This document shows, piece by piece, positions 21,195 to 31,915 of a DNA stretch of 64,000 bases. Below the pieces are notes generated by a model. That model was not told the DNA's origin. It made no database searches and saw only the letters and a list, made by a program, of their open reading frames with translations. Location: positions 154,102,441 through 154,166,440 of the forward strand of contig NC_081553.1 of NCBI RefSeq assembly GCF_963082655.1. The letters are read 5' to 3'. The first letter of the stretch is position 1, and each line of letters begins with the position of its first letter. The stretch is from Stomoxys calcitrans. Taxonomy: Eukaryota; Arthropoda; Insecta; Diptera; Muscidae. The translations under genes were made by a program, and so were the position numbers.

Positions 21195-22845
21195 TGCTTT
21201 AAAACCATTCCGTGCCCCTTACAAAATCCTTAATTGTTTTCAACACCACTCCCCTAAGTTGGTTCATGTCTGATATTGTGTCTCCACCTAAGTACCGGTA
21301 TCTGTTGGACACGAAAGCCGGGCAATGACAAAGGAAATGCTCCAACATCTCATCATCTTCCCCGCATGCCCTACACATGCTATCACTTGCCGCACCGATT
21401 TTACATAAGTGAGCTCGTAGTCCTATGTGACCCGTTATGATAGCAATAGCTATACTGACTTCCTTCTTGCTTCCTTTCAGTAATAGCCTTGTCTTCTCAC
21501 TATCTAGATTCCCCCATAGGATTTTCGCCGTCCCACCGACCGTTTCGCTGTTCCACAATGTTGCATGCGCATTCGTCGCCCACTACCTTAACTCGGACTG
21601 CGTCGACAGTAAAGACTTCGGGTTAACCAAGTTTGATGACGGCAGTCCTCTGGCCTTCACCGCCAAATCGTCTGCCCATTCATTTCCCCTTACTCCGTTA
21701 TGGTCCGGCACCCAAACAATGCGGATTTTACCATCCTCAGAGAAGGCGTTAATCTCCTTCTTACACTGCAAGACTGTTCGTGAACTTACCGTCCTGGTTG
21801 TTATTGCCCTTATGGATTTTTTACTGTCGGTAAAGATGTTCACACTTGACGTCCTCGCGTTAGCACCACACCACTTCACGCATTCCGTGATCTCCCGGAG
21901 ATCCGGGCCTGCAGGACCGTATTATGGTCAGGCAGTCCAAAACAGATCTCAGTCCCTGGGTCCTCAATGTAAGACCCCAGGCTCACTCTGTACTTTAGCT
22001 TTAATCCATCCGTGTACCATGATCTTCCAGATGGCAATACTAGGGTTCCGTCAGTCCAAGACTGTGCCGATGGCACAGTGCCTCGCACTGGACTTCAAGG
22101 TTCGTCTCAGGTATCCGATCGGAAACCTCTTCCCTTTCTTCCGGGTTTCCTATTGTCGCGTCGATTATACCGCGGTGGTATGAGCTGCTCCCATCCTCAA
22201 TCCATTTTCCCATCGCCTTAAGTCTCATAGCCGCAGTGGCTGCCTCACACTTAATCTGTATGTCAATGGGTCGGATATCTAGAATAGTCTCCAGTGCCCT
22301 AGTGGGCTTGGTCCTCATCGCTCCGTGTATGCCAAGACAAAATGTTCTCTGAACCTGTAGCATGGTCCTTATGTTGCACTTTTCTTCATAGCAGTCCACA
22401 AAATTACTGAGGCGTAAGTAAGTTTTGGTCTAATCATGCTCCTGTAGAGCAAGTGGACTTTCCTCGAATTCAGGCCCCATTTTCAAATCCCTCCTCAGTC
22501 AGCATTCGTAATAGGTCATTTATGGTGGTCACCCATTGGAGTGGCGACAAAATGTTCCTCTGTGACGTCCCTTGTGCCACTTTCTCCCTTATATTTATGC
22601 CATGGGACACACAATTTATTCACCTGTTCCCTAGCATATGGATTATCCTGTCTCTAAGGACCAGGTCCACCCGGTACTGTTCTAAGGATTGGATCAGTGT
22701 GTCTGTCCGTACATTTTTAAAAGCCCCCTCGATGTTAATGCATACCTCCAGGGTGTACGTTTTGGCATCGAAGGATTCATCTATTTTATGCACAACCTCG
22801 TGCAGGGCAGTCTCCACCGACCTTCCCTAGACATCGGCATGCTGC
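21195..22845 (-). pseudogene. Family-A I-group LINE, 3' fragment (RT palm to RNase H and C-terminal knuckle)
   Basis: Minus-strand pieces in order: RT palm (VCINIEGAFKNVRTDTLIQSL, 22620-22817), thumb (22040-22399; RPIDIQIKCEAATAAMRLKAM), RNase H (21583-21879; VNIFTDSKKSIRAI, IVWVPDHNGVRGNEWADDLAV) and a cysteine-rich C-terminus (21199-21558; MCRACGEDDEMLEHFLCHCPAF). RNase H in ORF2 places this in the I/R1-like group. Segments have frame breaks and the RT part next to the YADD box is missing. Its upstream edge meets a second fragment of the same family at about 22850, where the thumb region repeats. Confidence 0.75.
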
Positions 22846-22849
22846 TTGT

Positions 22850-24930
22850 ATTCTGTATGTCAATGGGTCGGATATCTAGAATTGTCTGCAATGCCCTAGT
22901 GGGCGTCGTCCGCATCGCTCCAAGGACGCTCCAAGGTAATATGTTATCTGAACTTGTTGTATGGTCCTACCGTTGCACCTTTTCTCCATAGCAGCCCATC
23001 AAACAACTGAGACGTAAGTAAGTATAGGTCTAATTACCATCCTGTAGAGCCAGTGGACTACCCTCGGATTCACGCCCCATTTTGAGCCTACGACTCGTCT
23101 ACATAGTGCCCAACATCTGTGAGCCTCTCAGTACGTTCCTGAATGTGACACTTCCAATTAAGTTTCCTATCCAAGATCACTCCTAAGTATTTGACCTTGT
23201 CAGATATCGAAATCGTCTTATCGAGGAAACGTGGTGCGTTAAATTGGCCCACCTTCGTCTTCCTCGTGAACAGGCATATCTCAGTCTTCCCTGGGTTAAC
23301 ATTAAGATCTCTGGGTCTATCCCAGTCATATGCCATATGCAAGACCATTTCGGCCCTTCTGCGTAGCTCGTTCGAATCCTTACCCCTTAGAAGTATTATA
23401 ACATATTCTGCGTAGCAGACGGGTTCAAATCCTTCCTCAGTCAGCATCCGTAATAGGTCATTTCTGGTGGTCACCCATAGGAGTGGCGATAAAATGGCTC
23501 CCCTGTGCCACTTTTTCCCTTATATTTATGTCATGGGACACAATTTTCCCACCTGTGTTGCATAACTTGCCTTGCCGGGCTTGGGTATAAACACCACCCT
23601 TGGCTCCTGCCAGGCTTTCAGAGTATATGAAAGTTCTAGGAACGCTGTGAAAATTTGGCCAGACCAGGCTAGATAATCTGCCTCTTTCTGTAGCAATGCC
23701 GGAAATATTCCATCAGGTCCGGGTAACTTAAATGGTTTGAAGCTCCTCAGGGATTCCTTCACCATAAATTCCGTTATTATAAACCTTCGATCAACGTCAT
23801 TATTCCAAGATTCCGGAGTCTCCGTGAGACCCTTTGTATCCAGTGGAAAATGGATTTTCATCAGAAGCCTCAACATGTCCTCCGTCGTCTCTGCTCTCAC
23901 TCCCTTGTCGTCTACAAAAGTTTCAGTTTGGACATGGGTTTTTAAGAGAAACTTTTTTATCTTGGGGGCATCATTAACGCTATCGACCTGTTCGCAGAAA
24001 AGCTCTGGTAATCTTATTGTATTCCTTGAGCCGTGTGTAATACACACCCAATAAACTTCCGCCTTTTTACGTCGTGCTCTGTTAAAAAGTCTGCGGACCT
24101 CTTTCCCATTATTGCGAATCTCACTAATCATCCAGGGTTTTTCTTTGGCTGATTTCCTTTCCCGAAGAGGAAAACTATCTTCGAAGGAACCCACCAGTGC
24201 AGTCATAATCCTGTTGACATTTTCGTTAATGTCTCCTATGCTTGGACAATCTAAATTATCTTGTCGAAGTCTTCTTCTGGGTAGCCTTCCGAATTTTGTC
24301 GAGTTGGTTTCCAACTTATTCCGCAAGCTTATCGCATTAGGTGCTGGCCGTGCTATTCTAAACCTAATGTAGCGATGGTTAGAGAAAGAGTGTTCAATGG
24401 AGACCCTCCAATCCTGAACCTCATCGATTAGAATTTCCGAACATATCGTCACATCTAATACAATACCTCCTCCCTAATCCTATTAACAAAGGTAGCGGTA
24501 GAACTCTGTCAGGGCTTGGTCCCACTTATTTGTGTTGGTACTACCCGACGAAATGTGGTGAGAGTTCGCATCGCACCCTGCTCGTACCTCGTTTCCTGTT
24601 TTGTTTTGATGTTTTGCTTTCCTCACCAGCCGTTGCAGCTCCGACGTGGGTGGCGGTGTCGGAGAGTCGAAAGGCAGATAAAGTGATGCCAGGTATGCTC
24701 CACCGTCTCCACCCTGTCTCATCACTGTTGCATCCGACGTTGAAAACTCTGGGGAAAAAAATATAATTAAAATTTTTATGACAAATAACGCAGGTCCTCG
24801 GCCAAGTACCAGTGTTAGCATAGAATAATTGGTAATTGATATGGTTCAGTCCAGAAACTTTGTTCCGGGTCATCTATGGCTCCTGAATTAAGGCAATATG
24901 AATCTGCCCTTGCTGATTTTCTCCATCAGA
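22850..24930 (-). pseudogene. Family-A I-group LINE, ORF2 fragment (endonuclease and RT)
   Basis: From right to left on the minus strand: the endonuclease start (FNYI and SDATVMRQGG near 24483-24880; the opening NKVSGLNHINYQLFYANTGT is also found at 62.27 kb), the endonuclease end and RT fingers (23526-24452; DWRVSIEHSFSNHRYIRF, FKPFKLPGPDGIFPALLQ, VVFIPKPGK), and a palm/thumb piece (23088-23474; EPVCYAEYVIILLRG, PGKTEICLFTRKTKVG, KYLGVILDRKLNWKCHI). The catalytic YADD reads YAEY here, and the palm block before it is deleted between 23474 and 23526. The fragment ends at about 22850 with a thumb block that duplicates 22240-22490. Confidence 0.8.
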
Positions 24931-25015
24931 GCGTGTGTAACAGGAGGTTTATCTGGATTACCTCAATCATTGGTTCTCCAGTAAATGAGCAAATTGGGAG
25001 TAGGTGATGATCTCA

Positions 25016-25630
25016 TCGTCTGCTCCCTGTTCTTGACTTTCCTGTCACTGCACTGCCTGATGTCATCGTTTTAGGTTCTTTGCCTAGTCTAGTCTTCCGA
25101 CTCCTTATAAAGTCGGTAATGGTTCCATCGTCGGGTCCCTGTTCGTTAAGCTGTATTGGGTTTCCATTGCCTGTACTGCCTGATGTTCCAATACTAGGTT
25201 CTTTGCCTATCTTAGCCTTCCAAATCTTAAGTAATTGGGCTCTTGGGAGTAGGTGATGGTACCATCATCGGCTCCCTGTTTGTTGGGTTGCATTAAGACT
25301 CCAATCGCTGCGCTGCCTAATGTTCCAATATTAGGATCTTTACCTATCCCAGTATTCCGAATCAATAAGTCGATGATGGATACGTCATCGGGTTCCTGAT
25401 TGTTAGGCTGTGTTGGGTCTCTCCCCACTGCACTGCCTGATATTTTAGTATAGGGATCTTTGCGTCACCTAGTATTTCCAATATTGAGAGATGGCGTGAT
25501 TGTCTCGTTGTCGGCCCCCTGTTTGTTGGGCGGTGTTGAGTCACCTGCCACTGCACGGCCTGATGTCGCAGAATGAAAATTTCTGCCTATCCTAGTCTTT
25601 CCAATTTTTAAAAGGACAGCTTTGCTCCCG
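25016..25630 (-). repeat. Five-copy, about 120-bp tandem array inside family-A ORF1
   Basis: Five imperfect units begin near 25016, 25129, 25265, 25385 and 25505 (113-136 bp, three close to 120). Each carries a CCCTGTT block, a CACTGC-CTGATG block, a TTTGCCTAT block and a CTTCC block with mismatches. On the minus strand the units translate into a 40-residue motif with the sense 'QPNKQGADDGTIT ... IGKDPNIGTLGSA'. It sits at the ORF1 end between ORF1 (25767-26843) and the ORF2 endonuclease. The copies at 50.6 and 61.2 kb do not show the array. Confidence 0.75.
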
Positions 25631-26860
25631 TAGTGCGCCATGCCTATAGTCTTAGCCAAACTTGTCACGGAGACAAGTTCAAGACAAGACAAGAGATCAA
25701 TGCAACCACAAAGAGAGTTCCTTCCTCCTTCTCCTCCCTGTGGAAGACCTTCCACTTCTCTGCGACCTAACCTTCGTTTTGCTTGCCCAAGAATCCCAAC
25801 ATGCGTTCCGTCGCAAATTTACTGCCCCATCGCTTGACTAAGACCGTATCCTTTGTGAGCTGGGGGATATCCATCTTTCTCACCAGGTCGAGCTTTGCGC
25901 CCTCCCAGGGAGCGTGAATACCTCTGACGAGCTGTTTGACCGTATCAGTGCATTCCGCCGACGCAAAACGCAGCGTAAAGATGTCCCCTCTAAACTCGCA
26001 GCAAAACACATGTTCAAAAATCCGATCGTTAACCAGATCCTCCACTTGGGACTATGGTGGAATCCTTCCGGATGCACATCCGATATTGATGACTGCATAA
26101 GTCAGCTCATCTCTGTTGTTTCCTTGCCACTCTGGCGTAAGAGGGCGGCTCCTTACCATTCTCAGCGACCATCTTCCCATTCCGTGATGGCTGTGGCCTC
26201 GTTTTGGAAGTCACAGTCCTCCATGAAGACTCAGGGGCCGTGCGCGCTTCCTTCGTTTCTGTTCCAACTTTGTCTACCTCTGCAGGACCATCCATTGCGG
26301 GATGGCTGGCTTGGTTTTCCCAGAGTACTTGGAAGCGGGGAGCTCTTTTTCTTCTTTAGTATTATGTTCTTCGGGAGATCTGATTCTTTTTCCAGCTTCC
26401 GTAGAAGTGCCTGGAATGTCAGTTCTATCCCTTCCAGCATTCTGCACTTTCGGCCGTTAACGCTGCCGATACATACTCCTCTGTCGCCTTCGTCGTGCAC
26501 CGGATCGCTTTCTCGGTCTGCTTAGCAAAGCCATCGCTCACTTCTGCCGTCATCCCGATGCCCTGGTTGTGCGATTGACTAGTTGTGCGCTTGAAGCATT
26601 ACTCTCGACTACAGGTACCAAGGCACCCACACATATAGGAGGGGAGGACAACACACTACGGTCTGACGCCACCACCGCAGATGCTGAGTCTTTGAAGTCC
26701 ATTTCTAGCCTACTCCAAAAGGCTTTAAAATTTCGTTTTTCGTAATAGGTAGTACCTATTCCGAGATACGGATACATATTGGATTGCGGATTTTTCATAT
26801 AGTCGGTGTTGACAATTTTTTTCACAGCTTGCGACTCTGTCATTGCATTCTTTCTTCTGT
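25630..26860 (-). pseudogene. Family-A ORF1 remnant
   Basis: Minus-strand frames 26550-26843 (start MTESQAVKKIVNTDYMKNP, then YLGIGTTYYEKRNFKAFWSRL and ASAVVASDRSVLS), 26231-26500 and 25767-26045 (LVNDRIFEHVFCCEFRGDIFT and DTVLVKRWGSKFATERMLGF) lie in order but in different frames. The same opening (FKAFWSRL / TAAVVASDRS) recurs at 50.6 kb and 61.3 kb, so this is the ORF1 of family A. ORF1 proteins of this group bind element RNA; no zinc knuckle is intact in this copy. The probable 5' end of the element is about 26860. Confidence 0.65.
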
Positions 26861-27386
26861 CAGTTATCAGCTGTTACTTTTAGCTTGCTTTAGAAAAAAA
26901 GTGTAAAAAAAGTATATTTGATTAAAGTTCATTCTAAGTTATATTAAAAATGCATTTACTTTCTTTTAAAAAATCCGCAATTACTTTTTGGGCAACCCTA
27001 AATAAAAACACGTCCGCTTCACTCAACGGCTACAATTATTTAACCTATTTTATTGATTTAAAACCGGAAAATATTAGCTATTTCCTATAACCGGAACAAG
27101 TTAGGCCTTGACCTTCCCAAGTTAAAGACACTCAGAACTGTTACTTGGTATCGCCCATCCCCTACGTCACCCTCTTTTCCTATGTTACCATAAGCATTAA
27201 GTCAGTTTTTTGACTTCTATTATATGAGGTTAGTAAATTATGTTACATTTGCTAAAAACTTTTTACGTGTAGTTTCTGTTATGGACCGCTGTCATAGCAA
27301 CGGCCAAATACAATTTACCAAATATTTTTTTATAATGTAAAAGAAATGGTGTATGTAAATATTATACAAGTAGAACTATCGTATGG

Positions 27387-30010
27387 ATGATTTTACTTTC
27401 AAACGAAGTGATGAGTGCATTACATACACCTGTTTCATACACCAGTGGGTCGTCCTCAGAATTAAGTGAAACAGCAAGCACAGAAGAAAACAAGCCAAGG
27501 GATAACAAAGGAACATCAAGTGTTACATCACCCATTAACAGCTCAGTTAGCAGGTAAACCATGCATTTTGTTTTCTAAATCGTACAACATTATTAATACA
27601 AATTTCTTCAGAATACCAACTATCTGGAAACGAATGAGGGATTCTACTCATGACAAAGACGCGGAGTCTAAACGCCCTCCTTGGCGAGCAGTAAGCATTT
27701 CAACACTGCCTAAACCAGACAAAAATGCTTTGTTACGCGCCAAACTGCTAGATGCTTCAAGGTATGCTGGCAGGCTATAAAGGTTTCCACTCCCAACATA
27801 CAAACATAGTAAAGTTAATAAAACGCCCAGTGAACCAAATGTCTGATGTCAGACAAATCTAAACAAATTCTGAAGTCTTCCGACAAGATCTTACCGAGTT
27901 CGTTCCGAATTCTGTTCGACATTATGAGGGATTTTTTGTACCGATAGTTCTGAAAGAAATCTGAAAGATATCTGAACTATTTCTGCACTGTTTGTCTGTA
28001 GGAATTTTTGCTCCGACAGTTCCGAAAGAATTCTAAAAGATGTCTGAACGACCTGTCGTATGGGGTTTTTTTTGAATTTTTATTTTGATAGTAGGAGATA
28101 CATAAGAAAATAATAAATAAACGAATAATTGTTTGCGGCTATCGTAACACTTTTACCATTAAAGAGTGTAGTTGCTAAAGGGGAAACAATGAACAAAGTT
28201 AGTTGCATTCCATAATATTACGTTTGTGGCTTACAGTTCATATTTGAAGCCAAACGTTACATAGTTACAACAAAGGGAAAACTTCGTATTTAAAGTATTT
28301 TGTTTCTCATAAAAATGTTTCAAATGTTTTATTTTTTTTGCATGTACATGCAGAACTTTTGAACAAAAATGGGTTGTCCAACTGCAGTCATTTGGAATCG
28401 GCTGAATACTATTTCTACTTTTTCGACGAGCTTAAAATTAAACGAACAAAGCTGATTGATATGTGAAATAATATATCCGCGGTGCAGAGGGTTAATAGTT
28501 TTTGGGAAATGGCGAACTACAATGATATTTGGCTCAAATGCCTTTCATGTAAATCACACAGTTTCCTGAAACGCCAATATGATTGATCGACTGTTTTGGG
28601 GCGAGGTAGTGCCCTAGATATATGACAAAAATAATGGCATCAGATTGGCCGTCCCTACCCTCACACGTTTTATATGAACCCCATATTGTCATGATTGGTC
28701 TATATATCGGTTTGGTGGGGAGCACTTATAGGGGGGTTGTGCGCCGCATCCTCCTGGCAATTGAGCACAAATGTAAATGCCAGGTTCGCCCTTGGCACAA
28801 AAATGTCTATCACTTGATCTCCTCATTGTAATGCTGGGCCAATTAACATATTTGAGGCGTTTTTAGCTGGTTAAGCGCCACCTAGATGCATGGTCCGTCA
28901 GATATTAAGACTTTGAAAGACCTATTAATCCTTCAGGATGCACAGTGGCATTCCCTTAAAATTTCTACAAAATTGTTTCAGCCGAAACATACAAATTTAC
29001 AAACAAACAAACAGACACAAATTAATTTTTATTTGCAGACGTTTAAGAGCAACTAAGATTGCCGTTGGTGTTCAGACGGACATTGTTCCATCTAAACTAA
29101 TGAAGGATGTTGCTTTAGGTCCTCAGACAAATCTTATTCTATTGAAGGATTTTGGCGTCTTAACTGACGGATCTTACACTAAAAGACGAGATGGCACCAC
29201 GGAATGTAAGTTATCGATTGAATTCGTTAAAATACCCAATATTTTTGTTATAACTATTCAAATTTAGATATACTGACTTATTCTGTGGCTCAAATGACGG
29301 ATTCTGTAAAGAGGGAGACAGTATCGACTCAAACATTAATTCCCCGGTTATCTGGAGATGCCTTTCTTGAAGCTTGCTCGCTTCCCGTTCCTCTTGACCA
29401 ATTAGCATGGTCGCAGTGCACCCCTACAGAAAAAATTCTTTTAAAAAAGTTTATAAATATGCGTGATTACTTCATTCCTGTAACTGCGCATTTTAAAGAG
29501 AAGAACATGCATTCAAAAAGGACCGATAATGATCTGCATGCAGCCACGGTAACGATAAAGTATCCTAACCAAACGTTGGGTTGCAACACATATAGTCCAA
29601 ATAAGTTGTATCACACGGAATTTTCTTGGAATTTCGAATACGATTCAGACTATATCGAATATGCAAAACAGTTATCTTCATATACCACGAAAAACAATGC
29701 ACATAAGAGTTCACTTGCACCATGTGGTGAACAAAACTCTTCTAGTTTAAGGTACCTTTCACAATTTCTTGATGATTTGATTGATGAAACAATTACATTG
29801 GCAGACTTAATACAGTTGAAAACGCTGCAATCAAAAATTAATTCTTGGGGCGACCTGCATGTAAGGGAGGAGAATGTTAAGAAAGAAGAAGCGAATTCCA
29901 TAAACAATAAACTGCCTTCCAAACATTGGGTACCAATTATTGACAAACAGGAAGAGGTATTAGCAAATTTAAAAACGATAAAATTGAAAAATATGCACAC
30001 AAAAAAATAA
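27387..30010 (+). CDS. Host gene of unknown function, four coding exons, 408 residues
   Basis: Exons 27387-27553, 27612-27761, 29039-29205 and 29268-30010 join in one frame. Introns are GT-AG: 58 bp, 1277 bp and 62 bp, with phases 2, 2 and 1. Exons 1-2 are Ser/Thr-rich with a basic stretch (IWKRMRDSTHDKDAESKRPP). Exon 3 and the start of exon 4 hold three Q-T motifs: VGVQTDI (residues 117-120), LGPQTNL (134-137) and VSTQTLI (181-184). The middle (about 190-235) is the most protein-like (LDQLAWSQCTPTEKILLKKFI); the C-terminus is charged and Lys-rich. No signal peptide, membrane segment or catalytic motif is visible, so it is probably intracellular. Start: no in-frame ATG lies between the upstream stop (27333) and 27387; codon 9 is another Met. 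I do not recognise the family. An upstream exon is possible. Confidence 0.75.
27900..28060 (+). repeat. Imperfect direct repeat in intron 2
   Basis: A block of about 65 bp (a GGGATTTTTTGTACCGAT-like start, then CTGAAAGAAATCTGAAAGA) recurs about 70 bp later with mismatches (GGAATTTTTGCTCCGACAG). No coding capacity or known repeat family is apparent. Confidence 0.45.
28485..29033 (-). mobile_element. Helitron-like fragment filling the end of intron 2
   Basis: The stretch has the same phrases as the 38.2-40.8 kb element: CCCCATATTGTCATGATTGGTC, tracts of TTGGGG and GGTGGGG, then CAAACAAACAAACAGACACAAATT and AATTTTTAT. Its 5' terminus (at its right end here) stops within a few bases of the 3' splice site of exon 3. 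The characteristic terminal TATATAAGA is replaced by TTTGCAG. The far (3') end is not clearly visible; the relic starts near 28485. Confidence 0.5.
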
Positions 30011-30204
30011 TTTTTTTATTTTTAAACGAACAAACATCTTATGTGATGAGCAAAAGAATTTTGTTTATGATAAAGGCGTTTAATATCGTTTCGGATACAA
30101 ATAATGGATAAATTTATGGCAAATGTTAGTTTCCTTTTGTTTCCTATAAATAAACCACATATTGGTCTTTTCAATTTGTTGTTTCCATTTTATTAGAATT
30201 TGCT

Positions 30205-30545
30205 TATTATTCTCTCCACCATAGGATGGCGATATACTAACTTTGTAATTCCGTTTATAATTCATCAAAATATTGATTTGAGAACTCAACATAGTATATA
30301 ATCAAAGTCGATTTGTCCATGTCCGTACGAATATCTGTCTGTGGAAAGAACTTTCGAACGAGTATAACTAGGCGCTTGAAATTTTGCACAAATAGTTCTC
30401 ATTGGTGTAGGTCAATTGAGACTGTAAATGGGCCATATCGGTCTATGTTTTGATATAGCTGGCTAACACTCCGATCTCGGATCTTGACTTCTTGGGCCCC
30501 TAGAGGACACAATTCTTATCCAATTTCACTGCCTGGAAGATCGGA
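30205..30545 (-). repeat. mini-me/DINE-like repeat, copy 2
   Basis: Minus-strand copy: the CTCCACCATAGGATGGCGATATACT end is at the left, followed by a degenerate core (GTCCATGTCCGTACGAATAT) and the body phrases ATGTTTTGATATAGCTGGC and GACTTCTTGGGCCCCTAGAGG. It follows the host gene; an AATAAA near 30149 just before it could be that gene's polyadenylation signal. Confidence 0.55.
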
Positions 30546-31915
30546 CATTGTATCAAAGATAACACAATTTCAGTAGTCCCCACATGACCAAAGAGAAAGT
30601 TTCCTTAGCCTCACGGCAGTGGTCGCAGCAATTTGTGTAGCCACAATGTCCAGAGGCATTAGGTGTAGCATTAAATTCAGTGCATCAGATGGTGTCGCCC
30701 TCAGTGCGGCTGTGTTGAGCATTGAACAGTAAGTGGACTTTTGAAGCGCCGTCCACCAAACTGCAACACCATATAGCATAATAGGTCGGACAACTGCAAT
30801 ATATACCCAGTGCATGATACGCGGTTTACGCCCTCAACTTTTGCCAATGGCTGTCTTGCAGGTGAATAGGGCAAGAGTTGTCTTTCTTGCTCTTTCCAAA
30901 ATGTTTGATTTAAAGTTCATTTCCTGTCCAGCAAAGCACCCATGTATTTTGCGCTTTCGGTAACTGGAACATTCTTTCCTCCCAAAAAGACAGGTGCCAC
31001 TGAATGAAGCTATTTCTGTCTTGCACGGATTTACACCTAGACCACTGTCTGTAGCCCACTTTGCTGTGGCACGTAGAGCGTCCTGAAGTATATCTCTGAG
31101 AGTGCTGGGAAACTTCCCCCTAACCGAAATAGCCACGTTATCAGCATACTCAACCACTTTTACACATTTTCTTCCAGAGATAATAATATATTGTTAAGCT
31201 CTATTTTCCAAAATAGGGGACAGAGTACACCTCCTTGAGGAGTTCCTCTGCTGACCCATCTGTTTAAATCTACCGATCCCAGTACAGCCGTATCTTTGCA
31301 TCTTTTTGTAAGTAAGTTATTAATAAACTCTCTTATGGTGTTGTTGATGCCTAGAATCTCCAACCCATATTTTTTCTATTTACCTCTCAAGGGTCTTCAG
31401 CATGAAGGATTACAGACTAATAGGACGAAAATCTTTCGCCTTCGTATGGTGCGGTTTTCCTGTTTTTAGAATGAAAGTGACCTTCATTGTCCTCAATCCC
31501 ACAGGTTTATACGACATGCTGGTACAAGCAGAGTATATCTCCCTAAACCAAGGAGTCAGTCTGTCGCGCACAGTTTGTAATTCAACCGGTGATACATCAT
31601 CAGGGTCTGGTGACTTAAAGGAGCTCAAACTTTTTATCACACAATTTCGCCATTAACCTCCGACCAATGCATACCAGCGACGACCTCCTCTTGAGCCACG
31701 TTCTTCGGTGTAGAGTTTCCCGGGAAGTGTGTGTCAACGAGTTGTTATAGTGTTTCCTTACTAGATATTGTCCATGCATTCTCAGACTTCCAACAATATC
31801 CCACCGTAATAGGTCTCGAGGATAGTATCTTCTATATGTCATCCACGGAGCTGAAGAATTCTACCCAGAATTTGTTCTGAGCCTTTCTCAGCTCGCCCTT
31901 ATATTTTCTTACCTC
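30545..31915 (-). pseudogene. Family-B I-group LINE ORF2 fragment
   Basis: Minus-strand pieces: RT fingers (31410-31640; LSSFKSPDPDDVSPVELQ), palm (31160-31363; RWVSRGTPQGGVLCPLFW), the YxD box (30834-31157; MVEYADNVAISVRG, in which the second Asp of YADD is Asn), and thumb (30570-30815; VRPIMLYGVAVWWTALQKST). An N-terminal scrap is at 31615-31842. Family B differs in sequence from family A and abuts a family-A fragment at about 31916. The polymerase box is mutated and several frame breaks are present. Confidence 0.75.

Larger units (their letters stand above)
19210..21195. repeat. Tandem pair of an unclassified about 0.5-kb repeat, each copy interrupted
   Basis: Copy A (19210 to about 20170) and copy B (about 20205-21195) share an ordered set of blocks: a start at ATCTTACTTCC, GCACGGCGATCGCCCAAC, CCCTACACCACATGCGACG, TTGTTGAGAGATTCCATTGCA and a block with AAAAGTCAACAAAAGTG. 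Copy A holds a mini-me-like insertion at 19516-19990; copy B has the uninterrupted sequence there. Copy B holds a mariner derivative at 20330-20936; copy A has the uninterrupted sequence there. A partial third copy lies at 34280-34530. It has no coding capacity that I can see. Confidence 0.8.

Noticed and set aside
21437..22183. 248-codon plus-strand open frame
   Set aside because: It is antisense to family-A RNase H and C-terminal coding sequence, and its composition fits the complement of that gene.
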